Assembly: GCF_018155095.1 (NCBI RefSeq)
Contig: NZ_NAAI01000001.1
Span: forward strand, 1-64,000
Direction of reading: 5' to 3'
Length of the DNA stretch: 64,000 bases
Source of the DNA: Bartonella queenslandensis
Lineage (GTDB): Bacteria; Pseudomonadota; Alphaproteobacteria; Rhizobiales; Rhizobiaceae
In this document: positions 1 to 9,126 of the stretch, one piece after another
How the letters are laid out: every line of letters starts with the position of its first letter
Position numbering within the stretch: position 1 is the stretch's first letter
The notes under the pieces: generated by a model
The model's input: only the letters and a program-made list of their open reading frames with translations
Told to the model about the DNA's origin: nothing
The model's database searches: none
Program-made: the position numbers and the translations under genes

Positions 1-202
1 ACTATTAGTCAATTTATGCTCAAAGAGGTGAACACATCTTATATACGCTGCTTCTCAAATAATATGATTCCAGCTCAAGAACTCATCATCAAAAATTGCG
101 ACCTTATAAGAGAGAAAAATAAAGACTCATTAAAGAGGCTTTAAACAACCTTTGAAGCCCCTTTGAGAACCCCTTAAAAACCCTTCGAAAAAAAATAAAT
201 TG

Positions 203-243
203 ATGCAAAACCTGCTGTCAAATTATGCAAAACCTGGTGGCAA
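203..243. repeat. Two direct copies of a ~19-bp sequence
   Basis: ATGCAAAACCTG followed by a nearly identical seven-base tail occurs at 203 and again at 225, a 22-bp period. It lies beyond the 3' end of tRNA-Ser(GGA). No function is evident; it could be a remnant of an insertion or attachment site next to the tRNA, which is inference only. Confidence 0.4.
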
Positions 244-262
244 GCTACAATTGCGAACAGCG

Positions 263-286
263 AAAAAGCCCGCAAATATTGGGCTC
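263..286 (-). terminator. Intrinsic terminator of tRNA-Ser(GGA)
   Basis: Read on the minus strand, AGCCC and GGGCT form a 5-bp stem around a 9-nt loop, followed directly by a short T run. It lies about 50 nt past the tRNA 3' end in the right orientation. Confidence 0.55.
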
Positions 287-333
287 TGGCGGCTAGGGCA
301 ATTTTTCACATAGAAGGGTTTGTTTGGTGTCAA

Positions 334-423
334 TGGCGGAGAGAGAGGGATTCGAACCCTCGATATGGTTTCCCATATACACGCGTTCCAGGCGTGCGCC
401 TTCAACCACTCGGCCACCTCTCC
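334..423 (-). tRNA. tRNA-Ser (anticodon GGA)
   Basis: The minus strand reads GGAGAGGTGGCCGAGTGG at the 5' end and closes with a pairing acceptor strand, discriminator G and encoded CCA. The anticodon loop is CTGGAAC, giving anticodon GGA (codons UCC/UCU). The long variable arm is typical of serine tRNAs and the total is 90 nt. A second tRNA-Ser with a different anticodon lies in the opposite orientation at 5906. Confidence 0.95.
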
Positions 424-985
424 AGAGGTTTGCACACTATACCCAGAAAGAAATAACGTGCAAGCTTAAATTATACATTCAAAATTCAAAAACAAATTCA
501 TTGATTAAAATAAAAGCTGAGACCTGTTGAATAACAAGCACATCCTTTCTTTTTAAGAAAAAACTTTTTCCGTGGATAGTTATGTATCATGCAAGCATGG
601 AAATAAAAAGCTTATCCACAACCATAAACTTTTATGCTTACTTACGCACCTTCTGCTTTATGAAGAAACATTGCTCTTAAAATTGGCATACGATCTACGT
701 TTTTTTCACAATGAAATAATTAAGCATCTCTCTCTTATCAACATTGATTGCCCCAATAATAAATAGAATAATAACGATATGAATTTCTTATATTTCTAAT
801 ATTAAAATTGCTCCCTTGAGATGAGGGCTATCTGTTTGTTACTTTTATATTTTATTTCATAGGCAACATATTAATTTATAGTGATAAATTAATATGTTGT
901 CTATAATCGCTCTAAAAGACAATGGTCCACAATACTAAAGATCTAAAATTGTGCACAATGAGCACATCCTTTTATCTTAAATTCT
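424..985. other. Intergenic region without a supported gene
   Basis: This AT-rich stretch lies between tRNA-Ser(GGA) and the 3' end of the phosphotransferase gene. Short open frames here have no ribosome binding site and no recognisable product. It contains the long palindrome at 859-904 and one consensus DnaA box (TTATCCACA at 612), which may be chance. Confidence 0.5.
859..904 (-). terminator. Long AT-rich palindrome downstream of the phosphotransferase gene
   Basis: CAACATATTAATTTAT (864-879) and its exact reverse complement (884-899) flank a 4-nt loop. With one G-U wobble the stem extends to about 21 bp. It lies about 80 bp past the stop codon of the minus-strand gene, so an RNA hairpin limiting transcription or protecting the 3' end is likely. 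There is no strong T run, so it is not a textbook intrinsic terminator; a protein-binding palindrome is possible. Confidence 0.45.
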
Positions 986-3493
986 TTACCACTGGATATC
1001 CTTGCTTAGAGCGCGTACAGCGCCTGCAGTTTCACATTGCAATGCTTGTTTTGCTAAAATTTTCATATCCTCAAAACTATGTGCCTGTAAGCATGTTTTT
1101 ACGGAAGAAATATCACTGGATATCATGGAAAGCTCGTTAATTCCCAATCCAGCTAAAATCATCGCACTGAAGGGATCTCCAGCCATACCACCACATACAC
1201 TAACCCAACGCTCATGTTGTGCTGCTCCCTGAATAGTCTGATAAATCATACGCAAAACTGCTGGATCAAGGCTATCGGCTTCAGATACAAGGTACGGATT
1301 TTGCCGATCAACGGCCATTGTATATTGGGTTAAATCGTTGGTTCCAATTGAGAAAAAGTCAACATGAGCACTCAACACATCTGCCATAATGGCTGCTGCT
1401 GGAACTTCAATCATAATACCAAGTTTTAATTTTGGTGCACCAATATCGTTGCGGATTTCTTCTGCAATCTTTTTTATGGAAACAATTTCTGAAACAGACA
1501 TCACCATTGGAAACACAATCCATAGATCTCCAGCCTCTTTTGCTGCTCGATACAAAGCACGTAATTGGGGTACCAAAAGATCACGGCGACGTAACAAAAG
1601 CCGTGTTCCTCGAACACCTAAAAAAGGATTGTCTTCTTTGGATAAATGTAAATGTGTAACCTGTTTATCCCCACCAATATCAAGCGCACGAATAATTAAT
1701 GGCTTATCTCCTACAGCTGTAATCATCGCCCGATATATATCAAATTGTACCTCTTCATCTGGAATATGTGGATTCTCTAAAAACAAAAATTCCGTACGCA
1801 TGAGTCCAATGCCTTCAGCTCCCAAACCAAACGCAACAGGAACCTGATTTGCATAGTTAACATTAGCCATGATACGAATTCTTTGACCATCTATCGTTTG
1901 CGCTGGTACTCTACATGTACTTATCTCACTGGCACGTTTTTGTGCAACAATATCAATTTGCCTTTGAACATCTTCAATATCTTCAAATGTAGGATCAAGG
2001 TAAATGAACCCATTATCGCCATCAATAATAGCCTGAATACCAGACTGCACTGCTAAAATATCAGCGCCTGCTGCAACAATCATCGGAATATCAAGACTAT
2101 GCGCCAAAATAGCTGTATGAGAGAGTGGACCTCCCCATGCCGTTGCTAATCCTTTTACTTTTGTGCAATCAAGCTGTGCGACATCAGAAGGAGAAAGATC
2201 ATTTGTAACCAGAATTACACCATGTGGAATATCATTTAAAAAGAATGATCTATAGGATGGATTTATTTCACCTAAAACACGACGACCAACATCAAGTAAA
2301 TTAACAGCACGTGCTGCTAACAAAGGATTATCTGCCTTAGAAAACATATCTGAAAATTGCCGAACTGCTCTATCCCAAGACCAAGCCACACCATGACCTT
2401 CTGCTATAAAACGATAAGCTTGAGTTATTAAATTTTCATCTTCAAGCAAAACCATTTGCGCCGAAAAAATCGCAGCAGAATCCGCTCCCATACGTACTGT
2501 AATATCAGAAATCACTGATTCCATTTTTTGTTTTGTTTTTGAGAGAGCATTTTCAAGACATGTTGCACCAGTCGCAAAATCAGTTGGCTGATCTATTATG
2601 GAAATATCATTTTGCCTTAAAACAAAAATCTTACCAAACGCTAATCCTGAATTTGCTCCAACACCAGAAATACCTTTTTGCATAGAACGTGGATACCAAC
2701 CATGAAAAGTCTTTGTTTGAGATTCCGCTTCTCTCATCATGCCTTTTTCACTGATGCTCACCTTTTTTACAATAGAAATCGCCTCCTTAAGAAGTTGTAC
2801 TCCTTCTACAGCATCTGTAGAAAAAATCAGGACATCACCGTTTTTTACCCCTAATTGCAATAAACCAACCAGATTTTTCATTTCAACAGCATATTGACCA
2901 TGGCGAACTCTGATAGAGTTCTGGACCTTTTTGGCAAAATCAACCCAAAGAGAAGCTGGTCGTGCATGAAGGCCACTTGGATAATCTAAAGTCCATTCCT
3001 GACACACCGAAAGATCACCCATAAAAGTTTTTTCTATCTTCATTGCTTGATCAAACAGAGTTGTAACAATTTGTTGTTTGTCTGTAGTTGTTGCAAGTAT
3101 TTCAAGCTGTTTTTTATCAAATAAAAGAGATGTCAATTTTTTACAAATTTCTCTATAGCGATCTGGAGATGCTGCAATGGCAATAATCAAATGTGCTTTC
3201 TTTCCATCCAACCATTCAACACCAGCAGGGACCTGTATAACAGCAACAGCATCCTTGATAATTAAATCACGATTTTCAACCATCCCATGAGGAATGGCGA
3301 TACCATTCCCCAACCAAGTATTGGTTATTTCTTCACGTGCGAGCATGCTTTCCAGATAACATTTGTCAACTGCACCGACTTGCACAAGTAATTCAGCAGC
3401 AGCATAGATCGCATCATTTTTATGATCAAAAGCAGCTGCAAGTTGTACAGATCTTATAGACAAGATTTCACTCTCGATAAAATCTACATTCAT
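986..3493 (-). CDS. EIIA-HPr-EI fusion phosphotransferase (PEP-dependent)
   Basis: This 835-residue protein fuses three phosphotransferase-system parts. An EIIA domain of the fructose/nitrogen type carries the phosphorylatable His near residue 69 (AIPHG). An HPr domain has its His near 176 (GLHARPAS). Enzyme I has its His near 459 (GGPLSHTAILAH) and the PEP-binding C-terminal barrel (DFFSIGTNDLTQY, CGGMAGDP). The expected relay is PEP to EI to HPr to EIIA in the cytosol. The usual HPr regulatory serine position reads KNLVGLL, with Asn instead of Ser, so HPr-kinase regulation looks unlikely. The N-terminus is EIIA, not the GAF domain of PtsP/EINtr, so the symbol ptsP is not used. No EIIB or EIIC gene is in the window. 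The ATG at 3493 has GAGAAAG upstream; a GTG at 3538 or ATG at 3517 would lengthen the protein. Confidence 0.9.
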   Translation of the reverse strand: MNVDFIESEILSIRSVQLAAAFDHKNDAIYAAAELLVQVGAVDKCYLESMLAREEITNTWLGNGIAIPHGMVENRDLIIKDAVAVIQVPAGVEWLDGKKAHLIIAIAASPDRYREICKKLTSLLFDKKQLEILATTTDKQQIVTTLFDQAMKIEKTFMGDLSVCQEWTLDYPSGLHARPASLWVDFAKKVQNSIRVRHGQYAVEMKNLVGLLQLGVKNGDVLIFSTDAVEGVQLLKEAISIVKKVSISEKGMMREAESQTKTFHGWYPRSMQKGISGVGANSGLAFGKIFVLRQNDISIIDQPTDFATGATCLENALSKTKQKMESVISDITVRMGADSAAIFSAQMVLLEDENLITQAYRFIAEGHGVAWSWDRAVRQFSDMFSKADNPLLAARAVNLLDVGRRVLGEINPSYRSFFLNDIPHGVILVTNDLSPSDVAQLDCTKVKGLATAWGGPLSHTAILAHSLDIPMIVAAGADILAVQSGIQAIIDGDNGFIYLDPTFEDIEDVQRQIDIVAQKRASEISTCRVPAQTIDGQRIRIMANVNYANQVPVAFGLGAEGIGLMRTEFLFLENPHIPDEEVQFDIYRAMITAVGDKPLIIRALDIGGDKQVTHLHLSKEDNPFLGVRGTRLLLRRRDLLVPQLRALYRAAKEAGDLWIVFPMVMSVSEIVSIKKIAEEIRNDIGAPKLKLGIMIEVPAAAIMADVLSAHVDFFSIGTNDLTQYTMAVDRQNPYLVSEADSLDPAVLRMIYQTIQGAAQHERWVSVCGGMAGDPFSAMILAGLGINELSMISSDISSVKTCLQAHSFEDMKILAKQALQCETAGAVRALSKDIQW

Positions 3494-4861
3494 TGCTTCT
3501 ACTTTCTCACATCTCATTATGAATTCAAATTGCCCCACATTTGAATAAGAATATCTCTGGTAAATTCCTTTTCAAAAGCTGCATTTCCCAAAGTACAAGC
3601 GAAACAACACAACTATTCTCTTTTATTTTACGCAATACAGCCAAGTTAGGTACTTAAATACCTCAATATAACCGATAAAACAAATTGGATATCATTTCAG
3701 CGGGTTACTTAAAATCATCATAAGAAACTCTTACTCTAGAAACTCTTACTCTTTAATTTACCAAGACAAAACCGTGATTTATAAAGCCTCAATTACCTGA
3801 AAAACTCTGTCTAAAATGCTCCCACTATCTCACGTTATTCAGCCATAACTTGTCATTATTTTTTCTGCAAGAAAGCACTCTCTCTGATTCATCTGTTACT
3901 TTAATTAACACTTTACCCAACGGTCTTTCTTCTAAGCTCATTCTATAATTACAAATTGCTCCATGCAACTGACTATTTTAAAAACTCTGCGCAGTTCATT
4001 CTATGATATGAAACCCCTCAATGTGCAACATTGATATATTTTAAGCTATTCTTTTACTTCAATCAATATCGCAAGCACACAATGCCTTCCTCTACACATG
4101 TGCAAAATACATACATCCCTTACATGCCATACTCAACCACTAAAACCAAGAAAAAATCTAAAAACAACCTTACTTTTTAGAAAGTTTTACAAATGAGATA
4201 AATAAAACACAAAAATAAAAAAATACTTTTGAAAGTAGCTCATTGCACCTTGGTTATTCTTATATCTTTAAACACCGTCCTCCTTAAAAATATAATTTAA
4301 TCCTCGATTTATCAAAATTCCTTAACGTACGTTACTTTCAAAGTCGTTTTTTTACGGCTATCTTGTGAATTTCTTAATCTATGTTCTTTCAAATGAATAT
4401 CCCTACCTATCTACATCCCCATTAAAAAACATGGTAATTCATCGACACTATATATGCCGATAAAAAGATTTATCTTTATCAAAATTATCGTATGAATTTA
4501 AGTTATTTCATAATTTCTGAAAAGCAAATTTCCTCTCTTATAAAGAAATTACACGGTGCTTTTTCGTACATAAAAAGACCATAAGCTTTCCTCACTCTTA
4601 TCATACCCAAATTTATCAATAAATTCCATCATAAAACAATATCTTGAATAAAAACAAAACACTGCACCCCCTCCTTTTTCTCATGGAGAAAAATCATTTC
4701 CTCAATTCTACACACTTTTGTGTTTTCCATATACCTTCTACATTTATTGTAATACCAATACAAAAAGAGAAAGATGACATCCTATCTTTCCCTTTTAATG
4801 CTTATAAAACTATAATTACAATTCAGCGAAATTCCTATTGATCGCTAGAGAATGCAACAGA
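3494..4861. other. Long intergenic region, no gene seen
   Basis: About 1.37 kb of AT-rich DNA lies between the start of the phosphotransferase gene and the 3' end of rpmA. No open frame has both a ribosome binding site and a recognisable product. A 15-bp sequence is duplicated near 3722-3750. Such long gaps are common in reduced Bartonella genomes and may be decayed genes. Promoters for the phosphotransferase gene should lie near 3500-3700, but I could not place one. Confidence 0.5.
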
Positions 4862-5131
4862 TTACTCTGCTGCTTCCAATATAGGAATAACTGAAACATA
4901 GGAACGGTTACCTGCTTTCCGTTGAAAAGAAACCTTCCCATTTGATAGCGCAAAAAGCGTATGATCTTTTCCAATGCCAACATTGTTGCCAGGATGCCAA
5001 CGTGTACCACGCTGACGGATAATAATATTTCCAGCAATAACGGTTTCACCACCAAATTTTTTAACCCCTAGACGTTTTGATTCTGAATCGCGACCATTAC
5101 GCGAGGAACCCCCAGCTTTTTTATGTGCCAT
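4862..5131 (-). CDS. rpmA: 50S ribosomal protein L27
   Basis: This 89-residue protein begins [20 protein letters not shown], the classic bL27 N-terminus that reaches toward the peptidyl-transferase centre. It continues with the conserved [19 protein letters not shown] segment. Length and sequence are normal for the family. It lies 12 bp downstream of rplU on the same strand, so the two form the standard ribosomal operon. GGAGAG upstream of the ATG serves as ribosome binding site. obgE normally follows rpmA in many bacteria, but here it is 43 kb away in the other orientation. Confidence 0.98.
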   Translation of the reverse strand: MAHKKAGGSSRNGRDSESKRLGVKKFGGETVIAGNIIIRQRGTRWHPGNNVGIGKDHTLFALSNGKVSFQRKAGNRSYVSVIPILEAAE

Positions 5132-5143
5132 AGACGCTCTCCT

Positions 5144-5623
5144 TTAATCTTTCTTATTCTTCGACGTTACAACCGTTTTCTTCTGCGATGTAGCCTTTTT
5201 TTCAGTCGTTTTTTTATCCGTCTTCTCAACAGAATCTGCTTCTTTTGTTTCCTTTGATACAGTTTCTTCCTTTTTCATGGGTTTCGCAGCCGCTTTTTTA
5301 GGCTTTGAACCCCCCATTAAAACTTCTAAAACACGCAGTGTTGTAAATTCTTGACGATGACCACGCGTGCGTTTAGAGTTTTGACGCCGACGCTTTTTAA
5401 ATGCAATAACCTTGCGCCCACGTGTCTGTTCTAAAATCTCAGCCGTCACCAGTGCACCAGCAACAACAGGTGTACCAATAACTGCATTACCTTCTTGTCC
5501 AACCATCAATACGTCATTGAATTCAACAACATCACCCGCATTTCCACTCACTTTTTCAACTTTTACCACTTGGTTAGCAACAATGCGGTATTGCTTCCCA
5601 CCGGTTTTAATGACTGCGAACAT
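5144..5623 (-). CDS. rplU: 50S ribosomal protein L21 with lysine-rich tail
   Basis: Residues 1 to about 103 are a standard bL21 ([15 protein letters not shown], then [20 protein letters not shown]), which binds 23S rRNA. Residues 104-159 form an added low-complexity tail rich in Lys, Glu and Thr, probably disordered. Many bL21 proteins end at about 103 residues; C-terminal extensions of this kind are known in Rhizobiales. The gene is first in the rplU-rpmA operon. Confidence 0.97.
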   Translation of the reverse strand: MFAVIKTGGKQYRIVANQVVKVEKVSGNAGDVVEFNDVLMVGQEGNAVIGTPVVAGALVTAEILEQTRGRKVIAFKKRRRQNSKRTRGHRQEFTTLRVLEVLMGGSKPKKAAAKPMKKEETVSKETKEADSVEKTDKKTTEKKATSQKKTVVTSKNKKD

Positions 5624-5905
5624 TTTTTATCCTTCCGTTCACTCCAGCTCTTATTTAATTTCTACCTTGAAATCAGGAAAAATAGGCTGCTTTTTATCAG
5701 TCGTAATAAATCTTAAAGAAAGATAAAACCTTCCTCAACACAAATATGCGCAGATTTCCCCACGCTTATATTCTGCCTATATGAAGGAATTTCTATTCTC
5801 TGTCAATAAAGTCTTATAAAAAAGAAAAAAAGGTTGTACCCAAAACAATTGAAGGTTATCTACCCTTTATACACTCAATAGTGCTGATTTTTGTTTCACT
5901 TTATT

Positions 5906-5995
5906 GGAGAGATGGCTGAGTGGTTGAAAGCACCGCACTCGAAATGCGGCATAGGGGCAACTCTATCGGGGGTTCAAATCCCTCTCTCTCCGCCA
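5906..5995 (+). tRNA. tRNA-Ser (anticodon CGA)
   Basis: The sequence begins GGAGAGATGGCTGAGTGG and ends with the matching acceptor strand, discriminator G and encoded CCA. The anticodon loop CTCGAAA gives anticodon CGA (codon UCG). A long variable arm is present and the length is 90 nt. It faces away from rplU and is inverted relative to the tRNA-Ser at 334-423, with which it shares its first and last ~20 nt almost exactly. Confidence 0.95.
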
Positions 5996-6178
5996 TTCAT
6001 TATAAAATCGATGGGTTATATAAAGATAAAGGTTCAAGGATTCTGCTTTCTTCGGTTTTGGTAATTTATTTTTATCTATCTTATGTTGCTAAGTGAGTTT
6101 TTCTGTACTATCTTGATGGCATGGTTTTATAAATTCAGCATTCTTTAGCTTTTTTGTTATTTTCAATTGATGTTCTCT

Positions 6179-7384
6179 CTATAGAAAATTGCTACGAATT
6201 ATTCTTTCCAAAGTCGATAATTCTTCATCACTCTCGCCCCAAATTGCTATAATGGCTGGACAGGTGTTTAAATCGATTGTTAGGGGGAGGGGCTCATTTT
6301 CTTTAAAAAAGAGCATAAAATGAACGACATTTTCCCAAGAATGAAGCTTTTGCTGCCATAGATTAATGTCTTTTATGATATGACCGTTAATTTTATTGAT
6401 AAGAAAGATAATACGCCCTTTTTTCTTAAAGCGACTTGGTGTTTGCGAAAACACTCCGGTAATAAGGTTAACGGCGCTTTCAAGTAAATCATTTTCATAG
6501 CAATGTGCAAACAAAGTGGGCGCAATTCCCCCGTGGAGGCGGGCTCCTACTTCGATCATCACTGGACCACGAGCGGTTTGCATTATTTCCATATGAGCAG
6601 GCCCATATTCAATCCCCACCGCGCGAATGCACTGTTTTGCATAAGAGATAAGAGCGGCATAAAGGGGATCTTGAGCATCAAGCACATCAAGCGATTCATA
6701 AACAAAGGCACTTCCATTATGGATACCCTTTTTATATCGCGATAAAGCGCATATCTTTATCGCCTCTCCATTTACAATGGCATCTACGATGTATTCCTCT
6801 CCCTCCAATCTTTCTTGGAGCAAATAAGCTTCGTTAGGGGTGCCAAAAATATTTTTCTGCGTCCAGTCGATTTCAGAAATCCACGCTGCCACTTCTTTAC
6901 GGCTAGAGAAAAACAAAACACCATCGCTTCCTGCAGAATCGTTTGGCTTTACCACATAGCCACTAAGGCTTTCAAAATCATCGAGAGCACAATCACCTTT
7001 TGTAAGAATTTTTGATCGAATATGGGATAAACCGTTTTCACAAAGGCGCCTTTGCATTGCAGCCTTTTTTCGCCGCCAATCGGTAGTCAAGGGGTTATTT
7101 CCAGCACAACCATAATAAGCAGCCAATTGTTCTGCACAATAAATACTTCCCTCAGCACCTGCCACCACGGCTTTTATCGTGCCGATGGGAAAGCGCTGCT
7201 TTATTTCATCGACACGATGAAGTTTTGCTTCTACCATGCCTTTCCCCTGATAAGAGAGCATAAAGTGTGAAAAAGGAGCTGGTTGTGAGACAACGCCATA
7301 GCAAGCATAGCCTAATTTTTGTAAAGCAGGACTGTAAAGAGCACCCGTGGAGAAAGGGTCGATAATAAGAATGGATTTACTCAT
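6179..7384 (-). CDS. ATP-grasp carboxylate-amine ligase family protein
   Basis: This 401-residue protein has an ATP-grasp fold. The central nucleotide-binding segment reads YVVKPNDSAGSDGV (near residues 143-156). LLQERLEGEEYIVD follows, then AHMEIM and MIEVGARLHGG, whose Glu and Arg residues are the expected Mg2+/phosphate ligands. It resembles the L-amino-acid ligase branch (BacD-like), which joins a carboxylate to an amine using ATP, but the substrate cannot be read from sequence. Its ATG overlaps the stop codon of the upstream MFS gene (ATGA, 7381-7384), so the two are translationally coupled. Together they suggest production and export or import of a small amino-acid conjugate, which is inference. 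A purine- or biotin-type ATP-grasp role is less likely from the motifs. Confidence 0.8.
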   Translation of the reverse strand: MSKSILIIDPFSTGALYSPALQKLGYACYGVVSQPAPFSHFMLSYQGKGMVEAKLHRVDEIKQRFPIGTIKAVVAGAEGSIYCAEQLAAYYGCAGNNPLTTDWRRKKAAMQRRLCENGLSHIRSKILTKGDCALDDFESLSGYVVKPNDSAGSDGVLFFSSRKEVAAWISEIDWTQKNIFGTPNEAYLLQERLEGEEYIVDAIVNGEAIKICALSRYKKGIHNGSAFVYESLDVLDAQDPLYAALISYAKQCIRAVGIEYGPAHMEIMQTARGPVMIEVGARLHGGIAPTLFAHCYENDLLESAVNLITGVFSQTPSRFKKKGRIIFLINKINGHIIKDINLWQQKLHSWENVVHFMLFFKENEPLPLTIDLNTCPAIIAIWGESDEELSTLERIIRSNFL

Positions 7385-8580
7385 ACTTTGGCCCGCTGTG
7401 ATGAAAGAAAAAAAACATAAATAAAAATTATCAGCCCTATAAGGGGGAGAAGGTAAATGGCTGCTTGAGGCCCCATAAGGGCAGAGCTTGTAAAAAGACC
7501 AAGGATAACATAACCAGCTGATTGAGAGAGAGTATAAAGCATGCCACTATAGCTTCCCACCAGCTCTGCTTGAGTTTCTGTTCGGGTTGCTTCAATCATA
7601 TGTTTGCGGGCGTTAATCCGCATGGTATTCATTGAAAAGCCAATAAAAAAGCAAAAAATCACAGCCAAATAAGGCGATTGTGTGGTGCTAAAAATAAGAT
7701 CAGCTAAACCCAATATAAGAGCTGGAAGGATGAATTCAAAGCGTGGGATCTTGATAAAAGCAGCTAAAAAAGCCCCTACACCTGCAACTGCGCTGCACAG
7801 CCCATAATATTCAGAGCCAAAATTTTTCACACTCTGAAAAAGGATAGTTGCCAGTGTATTATAAGCACAAATGTGAAAGCCAATAAGGCCTATGCAAACG
7901 CATAAAAGTTTAAGCTCTAAGGAAAGCTCATCTGCCTGCGGTATAAGCATTGGCTCTTTATCGGTAACAGGCGGCAAGGCGTTTGTAGTGCTATCGGCAC
8001 GATATTCATCGCGAAAAATGACATATCCGGCCACAAGGCTTACGATAATATCAAACACACAAATAGCTGCAATCAAACCATTATAGCCGATTTCAGCTGC
8101 TGCCCCTTGTGGGCTGGTTGCTTCTAAAAGATAACCACTCAATGCTGCTCCCAAAAAGGCACCAATTTGCACCACTGTTTGCATAATGCGGGAAGCCTTT
8201 TGAGCACTAATATGGCCACTAAGCGCGAGTTTAGTATTATAAGTCTCCAGCGTACTTAAGGTGATCAAAGAGAGATAACCAATAGAGATAGAGACCGCAA
8301 TAAAACCAAAAGGAGAGTTGACATAATGAAAAAGAGTAATCAATAAAAGGAGGCTATAGATGATGATCCGTCTTTTGTATAAATCGACCAATCGCAACGA
8401 GGCTTTAATGTGCACAAGCCCACTTTTTTTCAAAAGATAGGGCGTAAGGGTTCCCAAAGCCATGGTTATGCCTAGAAAAACCGATGAGGATGTTATGCGA
8501 TAAGCATTCCAAAGGTTACTTAAGAAGAGCACCATATCAGAAAGATAGAGCAGGACAACAAGTCCATAAAACCGAAACAT
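7381..8580 (-). CDS. MFS transporter coupled to the ATP-grasp ligase
   Basis: This 399-residue protein is almost entirely hydrophobic with about 11-12 predicted membrane segments. It starts MFRFYGLVVLLYLSDMVLF and ends on a cytosolic basic tail (SSQRAKV). A hydrophilic loop near residues 190-215 separates two halves, as in major-facilitator proteins. The ATG at 8580 is preferred over the TTG one codon upstream; a G-rich ribosome binding sequence lies about 12 nt before it. The stop overlaps the start of the ligase gene, which indicates joint function. Substrate and direction of transport are unknown; an exporter for the ligase product is the simplest guess. Confidence 0.8.
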   Translation of the reverse strand: MFRFYGLVVLLYLSDMVLFLSNLWNAYRITSSSVFLGITMALGTLTPYLLKKSGLVHIKASLRLVDLYKRRIIIYSLLLLITLFHYVNSPFGFIAVSISIGYLSLITLSTLETYNTKLALSGHISAQKASRIMQTVVQIGAFLGAALSGYLLEATSPQGAAAEIGYNGLIAAICVFDIIVSLVAGYVIFRDEYRADSTTNALPPVTDKEPMLIPQADELSLELKLLCVCIGLIGFHICAYNTLATILFQSVKNFGSEYYGLCSAVAGVGAFLAAFIKIPRFEFILPALILGLADLIFSTTQSPYLAVIFCFFIGFSMNTMRINARKHMIEATRTETQAELVGSYSGMLYTLSQSAGYVILGLFTSSALMGPQAAIYLLPLIGLIIFIYVFFLSSQRAKV

Positions 8581-9126
8581 CAATTGCTTACACCCCCCAT
8601 GTTTGACTCTAAATCAACACTTTTTAAAATGTGCAGTATCGTAATCAGTGTATATGTTTACAAATAACTGGTGCACGTATTACTGGGCATGTCAAGTTCT
8701 TTCGATAGGAGCATGATATAAATTTGAATACTGACATTTACTGTGATGATAGCCCATTTTCATGAAATTGAGTAGCGGGAGGAGCTGGTATTTTTGCTGC
8801 GTTTTTTATGCAACATCTTGCTGATAAGAATTACTTTACTAGATGATGAGCACAGCGACGTCTGAGAGCTATATTGGGTATTTTTACGAGTGTCTCTGTT
8901 TAATTCAAGGTTGCGGGGTTTTATTGATCATTGCCGGGATAAGCTTGGGTTTTAGGAGGGCAATAACCCTTAATTATCGGACAGAAATTATTTTGATGGT
9001 CTCAGATTGAGGTGTGCTAGTACAGCTTTAAGGATTTTTTATACAACCAATTTGGGAGGGATAACTTCATTTATTAGGGGTATTATAATGCGTTGAAAGG
9101 TAATGGAGATATCCATAGATGTAAGA
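8581..9126. other. Intergenic region with possible gene remnants
   Basis: This 546-bp stretch lies between the start of the MFS gene and the 3' end of the methyltransferase gene. It holds an open frame of 55 codons (8843-9010, plus strand) listed separately. Just before it, in another frame, is a short hydrophobic stretch reading VAGGAGIFAAFF. Both could be debris of a membrane-protein gene. No promoter could be placed with confidence. Confidence 0.35.
8843..9010 (+). pseudogene. Short hydrophobic open frame, possible remnant
   Basis: An ATG-initiated frame of 55 codons encodes a peptide with a hydrophobic core (GCGVLLIIAGISLGF) that could span a membrane once. There is no Shine-Dalgarno sequence before the ATG. 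The region upstream reads as fragments of another hydrophobic protein in a different frame. I do not recognise the product. A decayed membrane-protein gene is as likely as a real small protein. Confidence 0.2.

Noticed and set aside
570-620. Possible replication origin
   Set aside because: One consensus DnaA box and one two-mismatch box in AT-rich DNA are expected by chance in a window this size; no dnaA or other origin genes are present.
1389-1847. 152-codon frame antisense to the phosphotransferase gene
   Set aside because: It is a shadow of a well-supported conserved gene on the other strand.
3722-3750. 15-bp tandem duplication in the gap before rpmA
   Set aside because: Only two copies in AT-rich DNA, with no associated structure or gene; likely chance or simple slippage.
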